DNA of 64,000 nucleotides. Source: Paulinella micropora. Lineage: Eukaryota; Cercozoa; Imbricatea; Euglyphida. The position numbers and the translations under genes are program-made. The stretch lies in the NCBI GenBank assembly GCA_009731375.1, contig BJOX01000067.1, forward strand, positions 248,860-312,859, in the 5' to 3' direction. Under the pieces are notes generated by a model. The model saw only the letters and a list, made by a program, of their open reading frames with translations, did not search any database and was not told the DNA's origin. Positions 56,372-64,000 of this stretch are shown one piece after another (within the stretch, counting starts at the first letter, position 1; each line of letters begins with the position of its first letter).

Positions 56372-57174
56372 CTGCGAGCTTGGCCCTGCCATCTGGCCTG
56401 ACGGCGCGTATTGCCGAAATTGCATCTGCGGATGGCTGAGACTGCCCGGCGGGCCACCCGGGCCAGCGTGAGGGTTCAGCAAGGCAGACCGTCCTTGGTT
56501 GAAATCTCCAGAAGCGGAGCGGTTCTGCCCAGTGCGACTGTTAAGTCCCATCTTGTTGCTCGAGCCTCCTGAGCTGGTGTTGCCGCTGCTGTTGTTACTG
56601 CCGGAATTATTATCGTTAGGGCCGGACAGCCCGCTGCCGCTCACGTTGCCACTGCTGCCGCTGCGGCCCAGACTGTGCGGGTTGGACCCGGTGGAGTTGT
56701 TCTGGACAGGTGTGTGAACGCCGCCGAACTGCTGCATGAAGTTGTTGGAGTTGGAGAGGGAAAGAGAGTGGCCAGACTGAGCCGAAGGATGTTGCGGAGG
56801 CGGCTGGGAATAGGCGAGGCTCGGGGAATGGTAGAAGAAGTGGTGGGAGGGCACTGTTTGGTTGAGGTTGAGACTACTGAGGCCGAGATCGCCCGAGGAA
56901 AAGTCTCCACTCATCTGCTGCATGCCAGAAGCCGGGCCGGACAGGCTACCCCCGGTGTGTTGCAAGTACTGCAGGCCTTGCATCCCCGACTGCATGGAAG
57001 GGAACACCGACGTGTTGGCCTCGGAGCTGGTAGCGTTGGTGCTGGCGGAGGACGACTGGGTGGAGGAGGAGTAGGAGGAGGAGGCGAGGGAGGAGGAGGT
57101 GGGGTAAGAGGCGGAGGAGGAGGAGAGATAGGAGGGACCGGAGCTGGAGTAGGGATTGAGACTCTGGTAGGAGC
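56372..57174 (-). CDS. Host gene exon 9 (Ser/Gln/Asn/Gly-rich)
   Basis: 803 nt. Acceptor GCCTTCAG, donor CAG/GTGTGT. It enters with 2 nt completing a Gly codon from exon 8 and leaves in phase 0. Encodes about 267 residues: SYQSLNPYSSSGPSYLSSSS, then Met/Gln/His-rich and Asn/Ser/Gly-rich low complexity (MQSGMQGLQYLQHTGG, NNSSGNTSSGGSS). It is disordered, prion-like in composition. The donor merges into a TG array. Confidence 0.72.
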
Positions 57175-57183
57175 CTGAAGGCA

Positions 57184-57411
57184 GAATGAAGAGAGATGAA
57201 GTTCATGATGACGATGATGGTGGTGGTGATGATGATGGTGATGATAATAGTAATAATAATGATCATGATGATGACGATGATGATGATGATGATAATAATA
57301 ATAATGGTAATAATAATAATAATAATAAATAAATAAATAAATATATAAAAAAAATAAATAAAAAAAATAAAAAAATAAAAAAAAAATAATGATAATAATG
57401 ATAATAATAAC

Positions 57412-57468
<57 letters not shown>

Positions 57469-57607
57469 TTTAACACCACCACCACCACCACCACCAACAA
57501 TAATAATAATAATGATGATGATGATGATGATGAATAATAATAATAATAACAATAATAATAATAATAATAATGATAATAATGATAATAATAATACCAATAA
57601 TAATACC

Positions 57608-57665
<58 letters not shown>

Positions 57666-57690
57666 GTAATAATAATCATCATCATCATCA
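57184..57690. repeat. Intronic (GAT)n, (AAT)n, (CCA)n arrays
   Basis: Intron between exons 8 and 9, nearly all AAT, GAT and CAC triplets with an A-rich centre. Confidence 0.9.
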
Positions 57691-57699
57691 TGATCTTAC

Positions 57700-57763
57700 C
57701 TGCCAATTGCATGGGCTGCTGTACGAGGAGCATTTGACCTGGATGGAGCTGCTGGCCAAGTAG
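57700..57763 (-). CDS. Host gene exon 8
   Basis: Sixty-four nt: acceptor ACACACAG, donor GGCAG/GTAAGA. LLGQQLHPGQMLLVQQPMQL then A and the first base of a Gly codon, completed by exon 9. Gln-rich. Confidence 0.72.
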
Positions 57764-57787
57764 CTGTGTGTTCACACACACACACAC

Positions 57788-57829
<42 letters not shown>

Positions 57830-57849
57830 CTCAAAGTCGTTGCTTTGAC
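57764..57849. repeat. Short intron with (GATA)n and (CA)n
   Basis: The intron between exons 7 and 8 (86 nt) is almost entirely GATA and CA repeats. Confidence 0.75.
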
Positions 57850-59184
57850 CTGTTGTTGCTGCGGGTGCGCGTGCAGTAGGCCGCCCCGTCCGGTTCCATG
57901 GTCAGATTCGTCCTCCATAATCTGCCCCATGCCTCCGCCCATCATGCCTCCAATCATCCCACCCATCATCCCACTCATGCCCATCCCCATCCCGCCCATC
58001 ATCACCAACCCGTCGTTGCGGCCAAGTAGCCCCGCCGGTCCGCCCATCCGGCCCATCCCGGGCATCACCACGTCGTCGGTGCCACCCGACACCCCACCCA
58101 TCCCGCCCCGTACGCCGCTGCTGTCGGCGCCAGTCATGGAGCCGGCCGTCACGCCAGTCATGGAGCTGCCCAGTGGATCATAGTCGTCGCCCGGCTGGGT
58201 CAGGCCCATCGTCGTCGTGTTGTCCGCGGTGGGCTGCATAGCGTGGAGGGAGAACGCGCCCGTCTGGTGCACCCCGCGCCGGAACTGCACGGAGGGCAAC
58301 TGCTGCGCCAGCAACGGGGTGGTATTGTGCGGCTGCAGGTAGGGATTGTGCACCTGGGCCGGCAGGGCCTGCTGCAGCGACTGCGCAGGGGCCGCTGCGG
58401 TAGTAACGGTGGATTGTTGGAGAAATGGTGGCATTTGCTGCTGCTGCGGTTGCTGCATGGCGGCTTGTGGTTGTTGGGCCTGCAGTGGCTGCGGCGCGAC
58501 TTGGACGGCAGCGCTGACCGGGGCCGGCTGCCGCTGCGCGCTGCTGGCAGCCAGAGCCACTGAAGAGGAGGTGGCAGGCTCACTGGAGGGTGCGCGCGCC
58601 GCCGTGCTGGCTTTGTTGCCCGCAGGCTTCAACTGTTCGCTGCTGGCCAGGCCAGCACTCCCAGCCAGTCCAGACTTCACCGCGTGCTTCTCATCCTTAT
58701 CACGCTTGCCCTTCCGCCCGCCGATCCCGCCCGCCATCACCACTTCCCCGCTCTCTTCCAGCTCGTTAGCTTTACTCGACACCGACGACGACGTAGCTGC
58801 CGGCGCAGCGGCCGTTTCCTGTACAGACTGGTCCGCAGTGGATTGTGCTGGCAGTAGTGCACTTCCCGCCGGCGTAACGGTGGAGTTCGCGGCGGTTACT
58901 CCGCCACCAGCACCGGCCGCGGTGGCGAAAGCCGCAGTTTGCGGCCGCCCGCTGGCCACGGGCGCTTTGCCCGCCGCGGCCGTGCTGCCGGGCTTTATAT
59001 GTCCGGATGGTTTCTGAGTGGCGGACGTCGGGGCAGCAGAAGATGTTCCGGCGGCGGCGGCGGGGGCGGGGGTGGCTGCGGCGGCAGTGGTGGGGCTGGT
59101 GGCCGCACCGGCGGCGGGAATCACCAGGTTGCGCTTGGACTGCAGCGCGGCCGAGTAAGAAGTGGGCGCGCCCGCAGAACCAAC
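57850..59184 (-). CDS. Host gene exon 7 (Ala/Ser/Gln/Gly/Met-rich)
   Basis: 1,335 nt, exactly 445 codons, phase 0 in and out. Acceptor GCATGCAG, donor CAG/GTCAAA. Starts VGSAGAPTSYSAALQSKRNL, then Ala/Thr/Ser-rich. A Lys/Arg patch (GGRKGKRDKDEKHAV), Gln-rich stretch (QPQAAMQQPQQQQMPPFLQQ), a less biased part (QLPSVQFRRGVHQTGAFSLH), a Gly/Met-rich stretch, and MEDESDHGTGRGG follow. No catalytic domain seen. Confidence 0.75.
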
Positions 59185-59302
59185 CTGCATGCATGCATGT
59201 ATTACATAGTGTGTACATATCTATGAATGTATGCATGGCATGCATGCATGTATGTATGCATGTATGTATTTATGAATGTATGTATGTATGTATGTATGTA
59301 TG

Positions 59303-59336
<34 letters not shown>

Positions 59337-59400
59337 TGTTGTATGTATGTATGTATGTATGTCATGTGTGTAATCTGTGTTGTTGTTGTTGTTGCTGCCT
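59185..59400. repeat. Intronic (TATG)n array
   Basis: TATG/CATG tetranucleotides and a TTG run in the intron between exons 6 and 7. Confidence 0.9.
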
Positions 59401-59415
59401 AAGCTTGCACGCGAC

Positions 59416-59609
59416 CTTGGTATGCGTAACGGACGCGCGCAAGGCACGTGCGTACGACGTAGCCGGGTTATTGCTGACGGGGATAGGCACGCGCGCGCGT
59501 GTGGAAGCTGAGGTTGAGGCGTTGCCGGCGCGCGAGGTCGAGGTCGAGGTCTTGGAGGAAGATTTGGAAGAAGAGGAAGAGGAGGAAGAGTTGTCTTGGT
59601 CGCTTGTGC
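59416..59609 (-). CDS. Host gene exon 6 (Ser/Thr-rich)
   Basis: 194 nt. Acceptor GTGGTAG, donor AAG/GTCGCG. Two nt complete a Gly codon begun in exon 5, then [20 protein letters not shown] and SNNPATSYARALRASVTHTK, leaving in phase 0 to exon 7. Confidence 0.6.
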
Positions 59610-59616
59610 CTACCAC

Positions 59617-59850
59617 GCAGAGTATCGATCCAACATCATTCACACAATAAAAAAGGCAATCATCCACGCATTGCAGTCATTCAACGCATCCATGGTAACC
59701 AGGCATCCAATTCATACAAGAATCCATCCATCCACCCATCACAGGCCACCATGAATCCAATCTATTCAACCAGGTCTCCGTCCACAACAAGGCCACCATT
59801 TATTCAATCTATTCAACCATCCATTCATGCATGCATGCATCCAAGGTTAC
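59617..59850. other. Intron between exons 5 and 6
   Basis: Contains degenerate CATCCA/CATGCA repeats. No ORF supported. Confidence 0.5.
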
Positions 59851-59908
59851 CTTTGCGATCGTCTGTGATCTTAGGTGGAGGTTTATTCGAGAAAGTGACT
59901 CGTAGAAC
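59851..59908 (-). CDS. Host gene exon 5 (end of RRM-like fold)
   Basis: Fifty-eight nt: acceptor ATATTGCAG, donor AAAG/GTAACC. VLRVTFSNKPPPKITDDRK, then the first base of a Gly codon. Joined in phase to exon 4 it gives the AxAVDAL...GK-VLRVTFS pattern of an RNA recognition motif end. A truncated copy with its acceptor lies at 59968-60015. Confidence 0.6.
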
Positions 59909-59967
59909 CTGCAATATAAAAAAATATATATGTATATATATATAAATAATATATATATATATATATG

Positions 59968-60015
59968 TGATCTTAGGTGGAGGTTTATTCGAGAAGTGAC
60001 TGTAGAACCTGCAAA
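59968..60015 (-). pseudogene. Partial copy of exon 5 with acceptor
   Basis: CTTTTTGCAG then GTTCTACAGTCACTTCTCGA..., the first 38 or so nt of exon 5 with two single-base deletions, ending in a TA array. Confidence 0.8.
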
Positions 60016-60048
60016 AAGTATATGTATATATATAAAGTATAAATATAA

Positions 60049-60095
<47 letters not shown>

Positions 60096-60180
60096 TATAT
60101 ATATATGTGTGTGTGTGTATGTGTATGTATGTGTATATGATTTTATAGACATAAATACATACATACATAGAGAGAGAGCA
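60016..60180. repeat. Intronic (TA)n and (TG)n arrays
   Basis: TA and TG/CA dinucleotides, followed by GA. Confidence 0.85.
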
Positions 60181-60555
60181 GAGGGAGAGGAGGCCTCAGC
60201 TACAATGAGTAATCACTTTGAGCTAATCGTTTCTAAGTTCCATTCTGATGGTTTTTCGCTTGGTGCAGTTGCCCGTTTGCAACCTCTCTCTCTCTCTCAC
60301 ACACCAAGAAGAATTTCGGCCACCTCAAATTTTGGAAAAAAAAAAAAAGTTTGGTGCAAAACAACGTATTCTGCGGTGAAAAATCACTGGCCGAAATATT
60401 TCCTGGCCAAGGGACTTTCTGGTGAGTGCCACGACAGGTCGGGAAGGAGGAGATCATTGACTGAGAACAAAGGGATTGAAGCAAAACTGCTCGTGCAATG
60501 ATCAGACTTGTACTGCCTTGCCTTTTCGAAGGTTATCATATTTGACCTGTTGCCT
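60181..60555. other. Intron sequence, no exon supported
   Basis: Non-repetitive part of the intron between exons 4 and 5. ORFs on both strands look non-coding. Confidence 0.4.
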
Positions 60556-60559
60556 TGCC

Positions 60560-60655
60560 TTTTCCCTGTCTTATCTTATCTTATCCTATCTTATCTTATC
60601 TTGTCCTATCTTGTCTTGTCTTGTCTTTATCTTGTCTTGTCGTGTAGGCAAGGTG
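60560..60655. repeat. (CTTAT)n/(CTTGT)n array
   Basis: Pentanucleotide repeats TCTTA grading to TCTTG. Confidence 0.85.
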
Positions 60656-60670
60656 GGGCACCGAGGTGAC

Positions 60671-60724
60671 CTTTCCGTTCCATAGCTGACCGTGATGTCT
60701 GACCAGAGCATCCACAGCCTGTGC
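60671..60724 (-). CDS. Host gene exon 4 (RRM-like)
   Basis: Fifty-four nt: acceptor TTTGCGCAG, donor AAAG/GTCACC (GTC donors are also used by exons 6 and 7). AQAVDALVRHHGQLWNGK, phase 0 both ends. It fits the last helix and turn of an RRM, with the last strand in exon 5. Confidence 0.5.
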
Positions 60725-60774
60725 CTGCGCAAATACAAGACAAAAAGATTGCTGAACAGTACAGTACAGGACAG

Positions 60775-61380
60775 GACAAGAGAAGGCAAGACTAGACTAG
60801 ACTAGACTAGACAAGACTAGACAAGACAAGACAAGACAAGACAAGACAAGGCCAAGGCCAAGGCCAAGGCTGGGCCAGGCCAGGCAAGGCAAGGCGCAAG
60901 GCAAGGCAAGGTAAGGCAAGACAAGACAAGACAAGGCAAGACAAAGACAAAGCAAAACAAGACAAGACAAGACAGGACAGGACAGGACAGGACAAGACAA
61001 GACAAGACAAGACAGGACAGGACAGGACAGGACAGGACGGGACGGGACGGGACGGGACGGACAGGACAGGACAGGACAGGACAGGACAGGGCAGGGCAGG
61101 GCAGGGCAGGGCAGGGCAGGCCGGGCCAGGGCCAGGGCCAGGGCCAGGGCCAGGACCAGGACCCGACCCCGACCCAGACCCAGACCAGACCAGACCAGAC
61201 CAGACCAGACAAGACAAGACAAGACAAGACAAAAGACAAGACAACAAAAGACAAGACAAGACAAGACAAGACAAGAGAAGAGACAAGACAAGACAAGACA
61301 AGATAAGAGAAAGCAAAACAAGACAAGACACGACAAGACAAGACAAGACAAGACAGAACAGGACAGAACAGGACAAGACA
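60775..61380. repeat. Pentanucleotide satellite (ACAAG/ACAGG/GGCCA)n
   Basis: About 600 bp of ACAAG, ACAGG, ACGGG and hexamer GGGCCA variants in blocks. All minus frames stay open because the 5-nt unit lacks stops on that strand; they are not genes. Confidence 0.93.
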
Positions 61381-61393
61381 CCAGGTAGGGTGA

Positions 61394-61455
61394 TCACATA
61401 CTTTCTTGAGACAAAGTGGAGTGCGTCTGGGAGATGTTGAATTGACACTCATCAG

Positions 61456-61456
<1 letters not shown>
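61394..61456 (-). CDS. Host gene exon 3 candidate (5' side in gap)
   Basis: On minus, about 60 nt ending AAGAAA/GTATGT, a strong donor. The frame ending TPLCLKK is phase 0 with exon 4. The acceptor is lost in the poly-C gap at 61457-61519. It lacks a clear RNP-1 motif, so assignment is weak. Confidence 0.3.
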
Positions 61457-61509
<53 letters not shown>

Positions 61510-61519
61510 NNNNNNNNNN
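61457..61519. other. Poly-C run and 10-N gap
   Basis: More than 50 C and ten N (61510-61519), a probable contig end. Confidence 0.8.
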
Positions 61520-61586
61520 GACGATCCATCTTAAAGAACTATAGATAGACAGGTATATAGATAGATAAGATGGATAGACAGACAGG

Positions 61587-61631
<45 letters not shown>

Positions 61632-61674
61632 GGATAGATGGATAGATGGATAGATAGAAGATGGATAGATAGAC

Positions 61675-61705
<31 letters not shown>

Positions 61706-61756
61706 CAGACAGATAGACAGACAGATAGACAGATAGATAGATGGATAGATATATAC

Positions 61757-61802
<46 letters not shown>

Positions 61803-61859
61803 GGATAGATGGATAGATGAACAGATGGATATATAGATAGATAGACAGATAGATAGATC

Positions 61860-61895
<36 letters not shown>

Positions 61896-61949
61896 TAGAT
61901 AGAGAGATAAATAGATGAAACCAGGATGGCGATGACTTTAGGCTTGGGT

Positions 61950-62003
<54 letters not shown>

Positions 62004-62036
62004 GAAACCTGGATGGCGATGACTTTAGGCTTGGGT

Positions 62037-62080
<44 letters not shown>

Positions 62081-62160
62081 ATAGATATAGATAGATAGAT
62101 AGAGAGATAGATAGATGAAACCTGGATGGCGATGACTTTAGGCTTGGGTATAGATAGATA

Positions 62161-62467
62161 GATGAGATGTCGCAAAGGAATGTAGTCCTTGCAAAGGAAC
62201 GCAAACAATAATTTGTGTACTGTGCATGTGTCCGGGATGGGAATCACGGGTAGACTGTGTTCTGGAAAAAGAAGAGGAAGGACGTTGAAGAAAAAGGCAA
62301 TCTAGGAATGGAGAGTGGGAGGATAAGGAAGAAGAGAAAGAAAAGGAAGCCGTTAGTCCAAGTGTTTTGAGCACCGTAAGCTTGCGCAAGCTACAATGAT
62401 GACATTGTATGAGGCCTAAACCCCCGCAGGGACCTAGCCCGGGCTATGCAACACTGGACGGCTATGA
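62161..62467 (-). mobile_element. RLE-LINE 3' UTR, copy B
   Basis: Same as 53784-54095 with about 10 bp (GTTTCACATC) and 3 bp deleted. It is truncated at GGCTATGA, where it joins CTTTAGGCTTGGGTA of a satellite unit. GATA lies on the 3' side. Confidence 0.8.
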
Positions 62468-62481
62468 CTTTAGGCTTGGGT

Positions 62482-62529
<48 letters not shown>

Positions 62530-62558
62530 ATAAATAGATAGATATGAGATAATCGACT

Positions 62559-62985
62559 AATGTCAGAAAAAAGGAGCTTCTGATTTCGTCAACCAAGGAA
62601 GTCTGTGGGTAAAGTATTAACCCGATGCCCAGCTAAGCCGTGATGTTTGCACGGAAGGGACTGATACAGGCGATACCAAAGTTCCCTAGTACCAGGCGGG
62701 GCCAGGGCTCGTTCCATAAGCGCCCCTTGCAGAACGAGCTCCCACCTCCATTACAGAGGACCCAGTAAGCAGATGGAGTTTCGAGACTGTTCGACAGTCT
62801 AGTATAAACCGACAGAGCACTGTGGGTTTTATTCCGGGCTCAACAAGCGAGAAAGGGCACCCTGAGGGAACAGGATTGTGCTTCCCGTCGCTATTTCGGC
62901 ATGTGACTTATAGGCGTATGGCTAGGCACACATAAGGCACCCCACCACGGGCCCAGCACACCCACACCATCCCCTAATTCTCTGT
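62559..62985. mobile_element. 383-bp interspersed repeat, copy B, with head
   Basis: Head AATGTCAGAAAAAAGG...CGTCAACC (62559-62594) then the 383-bp body (62603-62985). The body is nearly identical to 49071-49453; the head is inverted in copy A. Confidence 0.75.
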
Positions 62986-63017
62986 CTGTCGACAGATGGC
63001 ACCCATTTCAAAAAACC

Positions 63018-63055
<38 letters not shown>

Positions 63056-63088
63056 GAAACCTGGATGGCGATGACTTTAGGCTTGGGT

Positions 63089-63124
<36 letters not shown>

Positions 63125-63193
63125 ATAGATATAAATAGATAGATAGATAGATAGATAGATGAAACCTGGATGGCGATGACTTTAGGCTTGGGT

Positions 63194-63230
<37 letters not shown>

Positions 63231-63344
63231 TAGATAATTAGATATAGATAGATAGATAGATAGAGAGATAGATAGATGAAACCTGGATAGCGATGACTTT
63301 AGGCTTGGGTATAGATAGATAAATAGATAGATAGATAGATAGAC

Positions 63345-63377
<33 letters not shown>

Positions 63378-63447
63378 TATATAGAAAGATAGATAGATAG
63401 AGAGATAGATAGATGAAACCTGGATGGCGATGACTTTAGGCTTGGGT

Positions 63448-63529
<82 letters not shown>

Positions 63530-63534
63530 GAAAC

Positions 63535-63638
63535 CTGGATGGCGATGACTTTAGGCTTGGGTATTTCAGAGGAAGAGGAGGAGGAGGAAGAAGAGGAGGA
63601 GGAGGAAGAGGAGGAGGAGGAACCGTCTGAGGACGATG
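63535..63638 (-). CDS. Host gene exon 2 (Ser-rich)
   Basis: 104 nt: acceptor TATCTAG, donor CCAG/GTTTCATC. Two nt complete an Ala codon from exon 1, then a poly-Ser run and [11 protein letters not shown], phase 0 out. The last 28 nt and the donor are amplified in the downstream satellite. Confidence 0.6.
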
Positions 63639-63639
63639 C

Positions 63640-63822
63640 TAGATACACACAGAAAGATACAGACATACGTACAAGGCATGGTTATGTGTCATATTAACGT
63701 TGATGATATACACGTGTGCATGTGTGAGTGAGTGAGTGACTGCGCGCGTGTGTGTGTGTGAGAGAGAGTGAGAGAGAGAAAGAAAGAAAGAAAGAAAAGA
63801 AAGAGGGGCAAAAAATAGGAAG

Positions 63823-63860
<38 letters not shown>

Positions 63861-63900
63861 AAAGGAAAGAAAGAAAGAAAAGAAAAGAAAGATACTATTA
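63640..63900. other. Intron 1 with A-rich and (GAAA)n repeats
   Basis: GTGT, GA, GAAA and a poly-A run (63829-63858) in the intron between exons 1 and 2. Confidence 0.6.
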
Positions 63901-63901
63901 C

Positions 63902-64000
63902 CTGAAGAGGAAGAGGCGGAGGAGTTTGCTGAAGACGAGGAAGAAGAGGAGGGAGAGGAAGAGGAGGGAGAGGAGGCCCCGACAGTCGCAGCCGCTTCTG
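63902..64000 (-). CDS. Host gene exon 1 (visible part; Ser-rich)
   Basis: Open from the window edge: EAAATVGASSPSSSSPSSSS, then SANSSASSSS and one base of an Ala codon, donor TTCAG/GTAATA. The start of the gene lies outside the window. Confidence 0.55.

Larger units (their letters stand above)
61540..63530. repeat. Composite satellite: exon 2 end + donor + GATA
   Basis: GATA arrays punctuated by a conserved segment of about 37 bp, GATGAAACCTGGATGGCGAT then GACTTTAGGCTTGGGTA, at about 61915, 62002, 62115, 63053, 63160, 63275 and 63412, with a partial one at 62464. On minus this is the last 28 nt of exon 2 plus its donor GTTTCATC. Two insertions interrupt the array (62161-62467; 62559-62985). 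Confidence 0.88.

Noticed and set aside
60797-61452. Three overlapping minus-strand ORFs of about 200 codons, Leu/Ser/Cys/Val-rich
   Set aside because: They come from pentanucleotide repeats; no codon bias or domain.
61915-63565. Regular repeat-spacer pattern as a CRISPR array
   Set aside because: The spacers are GATA repeats, the unit is an exon-donor sequence, and the genome is eukaryotic.

Overview
This is a eukaryotic nuclear window that is mostly retrotransposons and simple repeats, with pieces of two host genes. The host genes have GT-AG spliceosomal introns, a secretory signal peptide and low-complexity Ser/Gln/Gly exons. Very long GATA, CATA, ATT, TAG, GA and pentanucleotide arrays, together with Gypsy, Copia, APE-type LINE, RLE-type LINE and tRNA-derived SINE elements, suggest a repeat-rich protist or alga. 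I cannot name the lineage from sequence alone. At least eleven runs of N interrupt the window. Most of the 10-N runs sit beside poly-C/G or poly-A/T runs, so some junctions may be assembly products.

Layout. 1-7676 (minus): a Ty3/Gypsy element (G1). ORF1, a gag-like ORF2 with a CCCH-type finger, and an unbroken pol lie in one reading frame, separated only by single stop codons (TAA, TGA). 9018-9640: a dispersed repeat with a second copy at 38054-38673, possibly an LTR. 9838-21326: a decayed Gypsy-type element (G2). Its RT, RNase H, integrase and capsid read on minus, but its gag zinc finger and protease read on plus, so the middle is inverted or two elements are nested head-on. 22697-25040: two tandem tRNA-derived SINEs and ATT/CATA/CAGA arrays. 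25039-26285: a LINE 3' end, a duplicated hairpin unit and tail-to-tail LRR fragments. 29470-36990: two copies of an APE-type LINE, both bounded by TAG arrays; in the first copy the RT block is inverted in place. 39306-40655 (minus): a host gene for a secreted Cys-rich protein. 40739-47779 (minus): a decayed Ty1/Copia element. 48646-53783: GATA, TC and ATT arrays with a 383-bp repeat. 53784-55228: an RLE (R2-like) LINE fragment inside GATA. 52812-64000 (minus): exons of a large Ser/Gln/Gly-rich host gene with an RRM-like segment. Its phases agree at most adjoining exon junctions.

Three themes recur. First, exon edges of the right-hand host gene (splice site plus 20-45 nt of coding sequence) are copied several times inside the microsatellite introns. 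This happens at four exons, and at one it has become a satellite of about eight units. Second, the two LINE types are each tied to one microsatellite: APE-type to TAG, RLE-type to GATA. Third, internal blocks of elements (LINE RT, G2 gag/protease, head of the 383-bp repeat) are inverted in place.

No CRISPR array, rRNA gene or intact canonical tRNA gene was seen. All coordinates and motifs were read by eye; family names rest on motifs, not on database searches.
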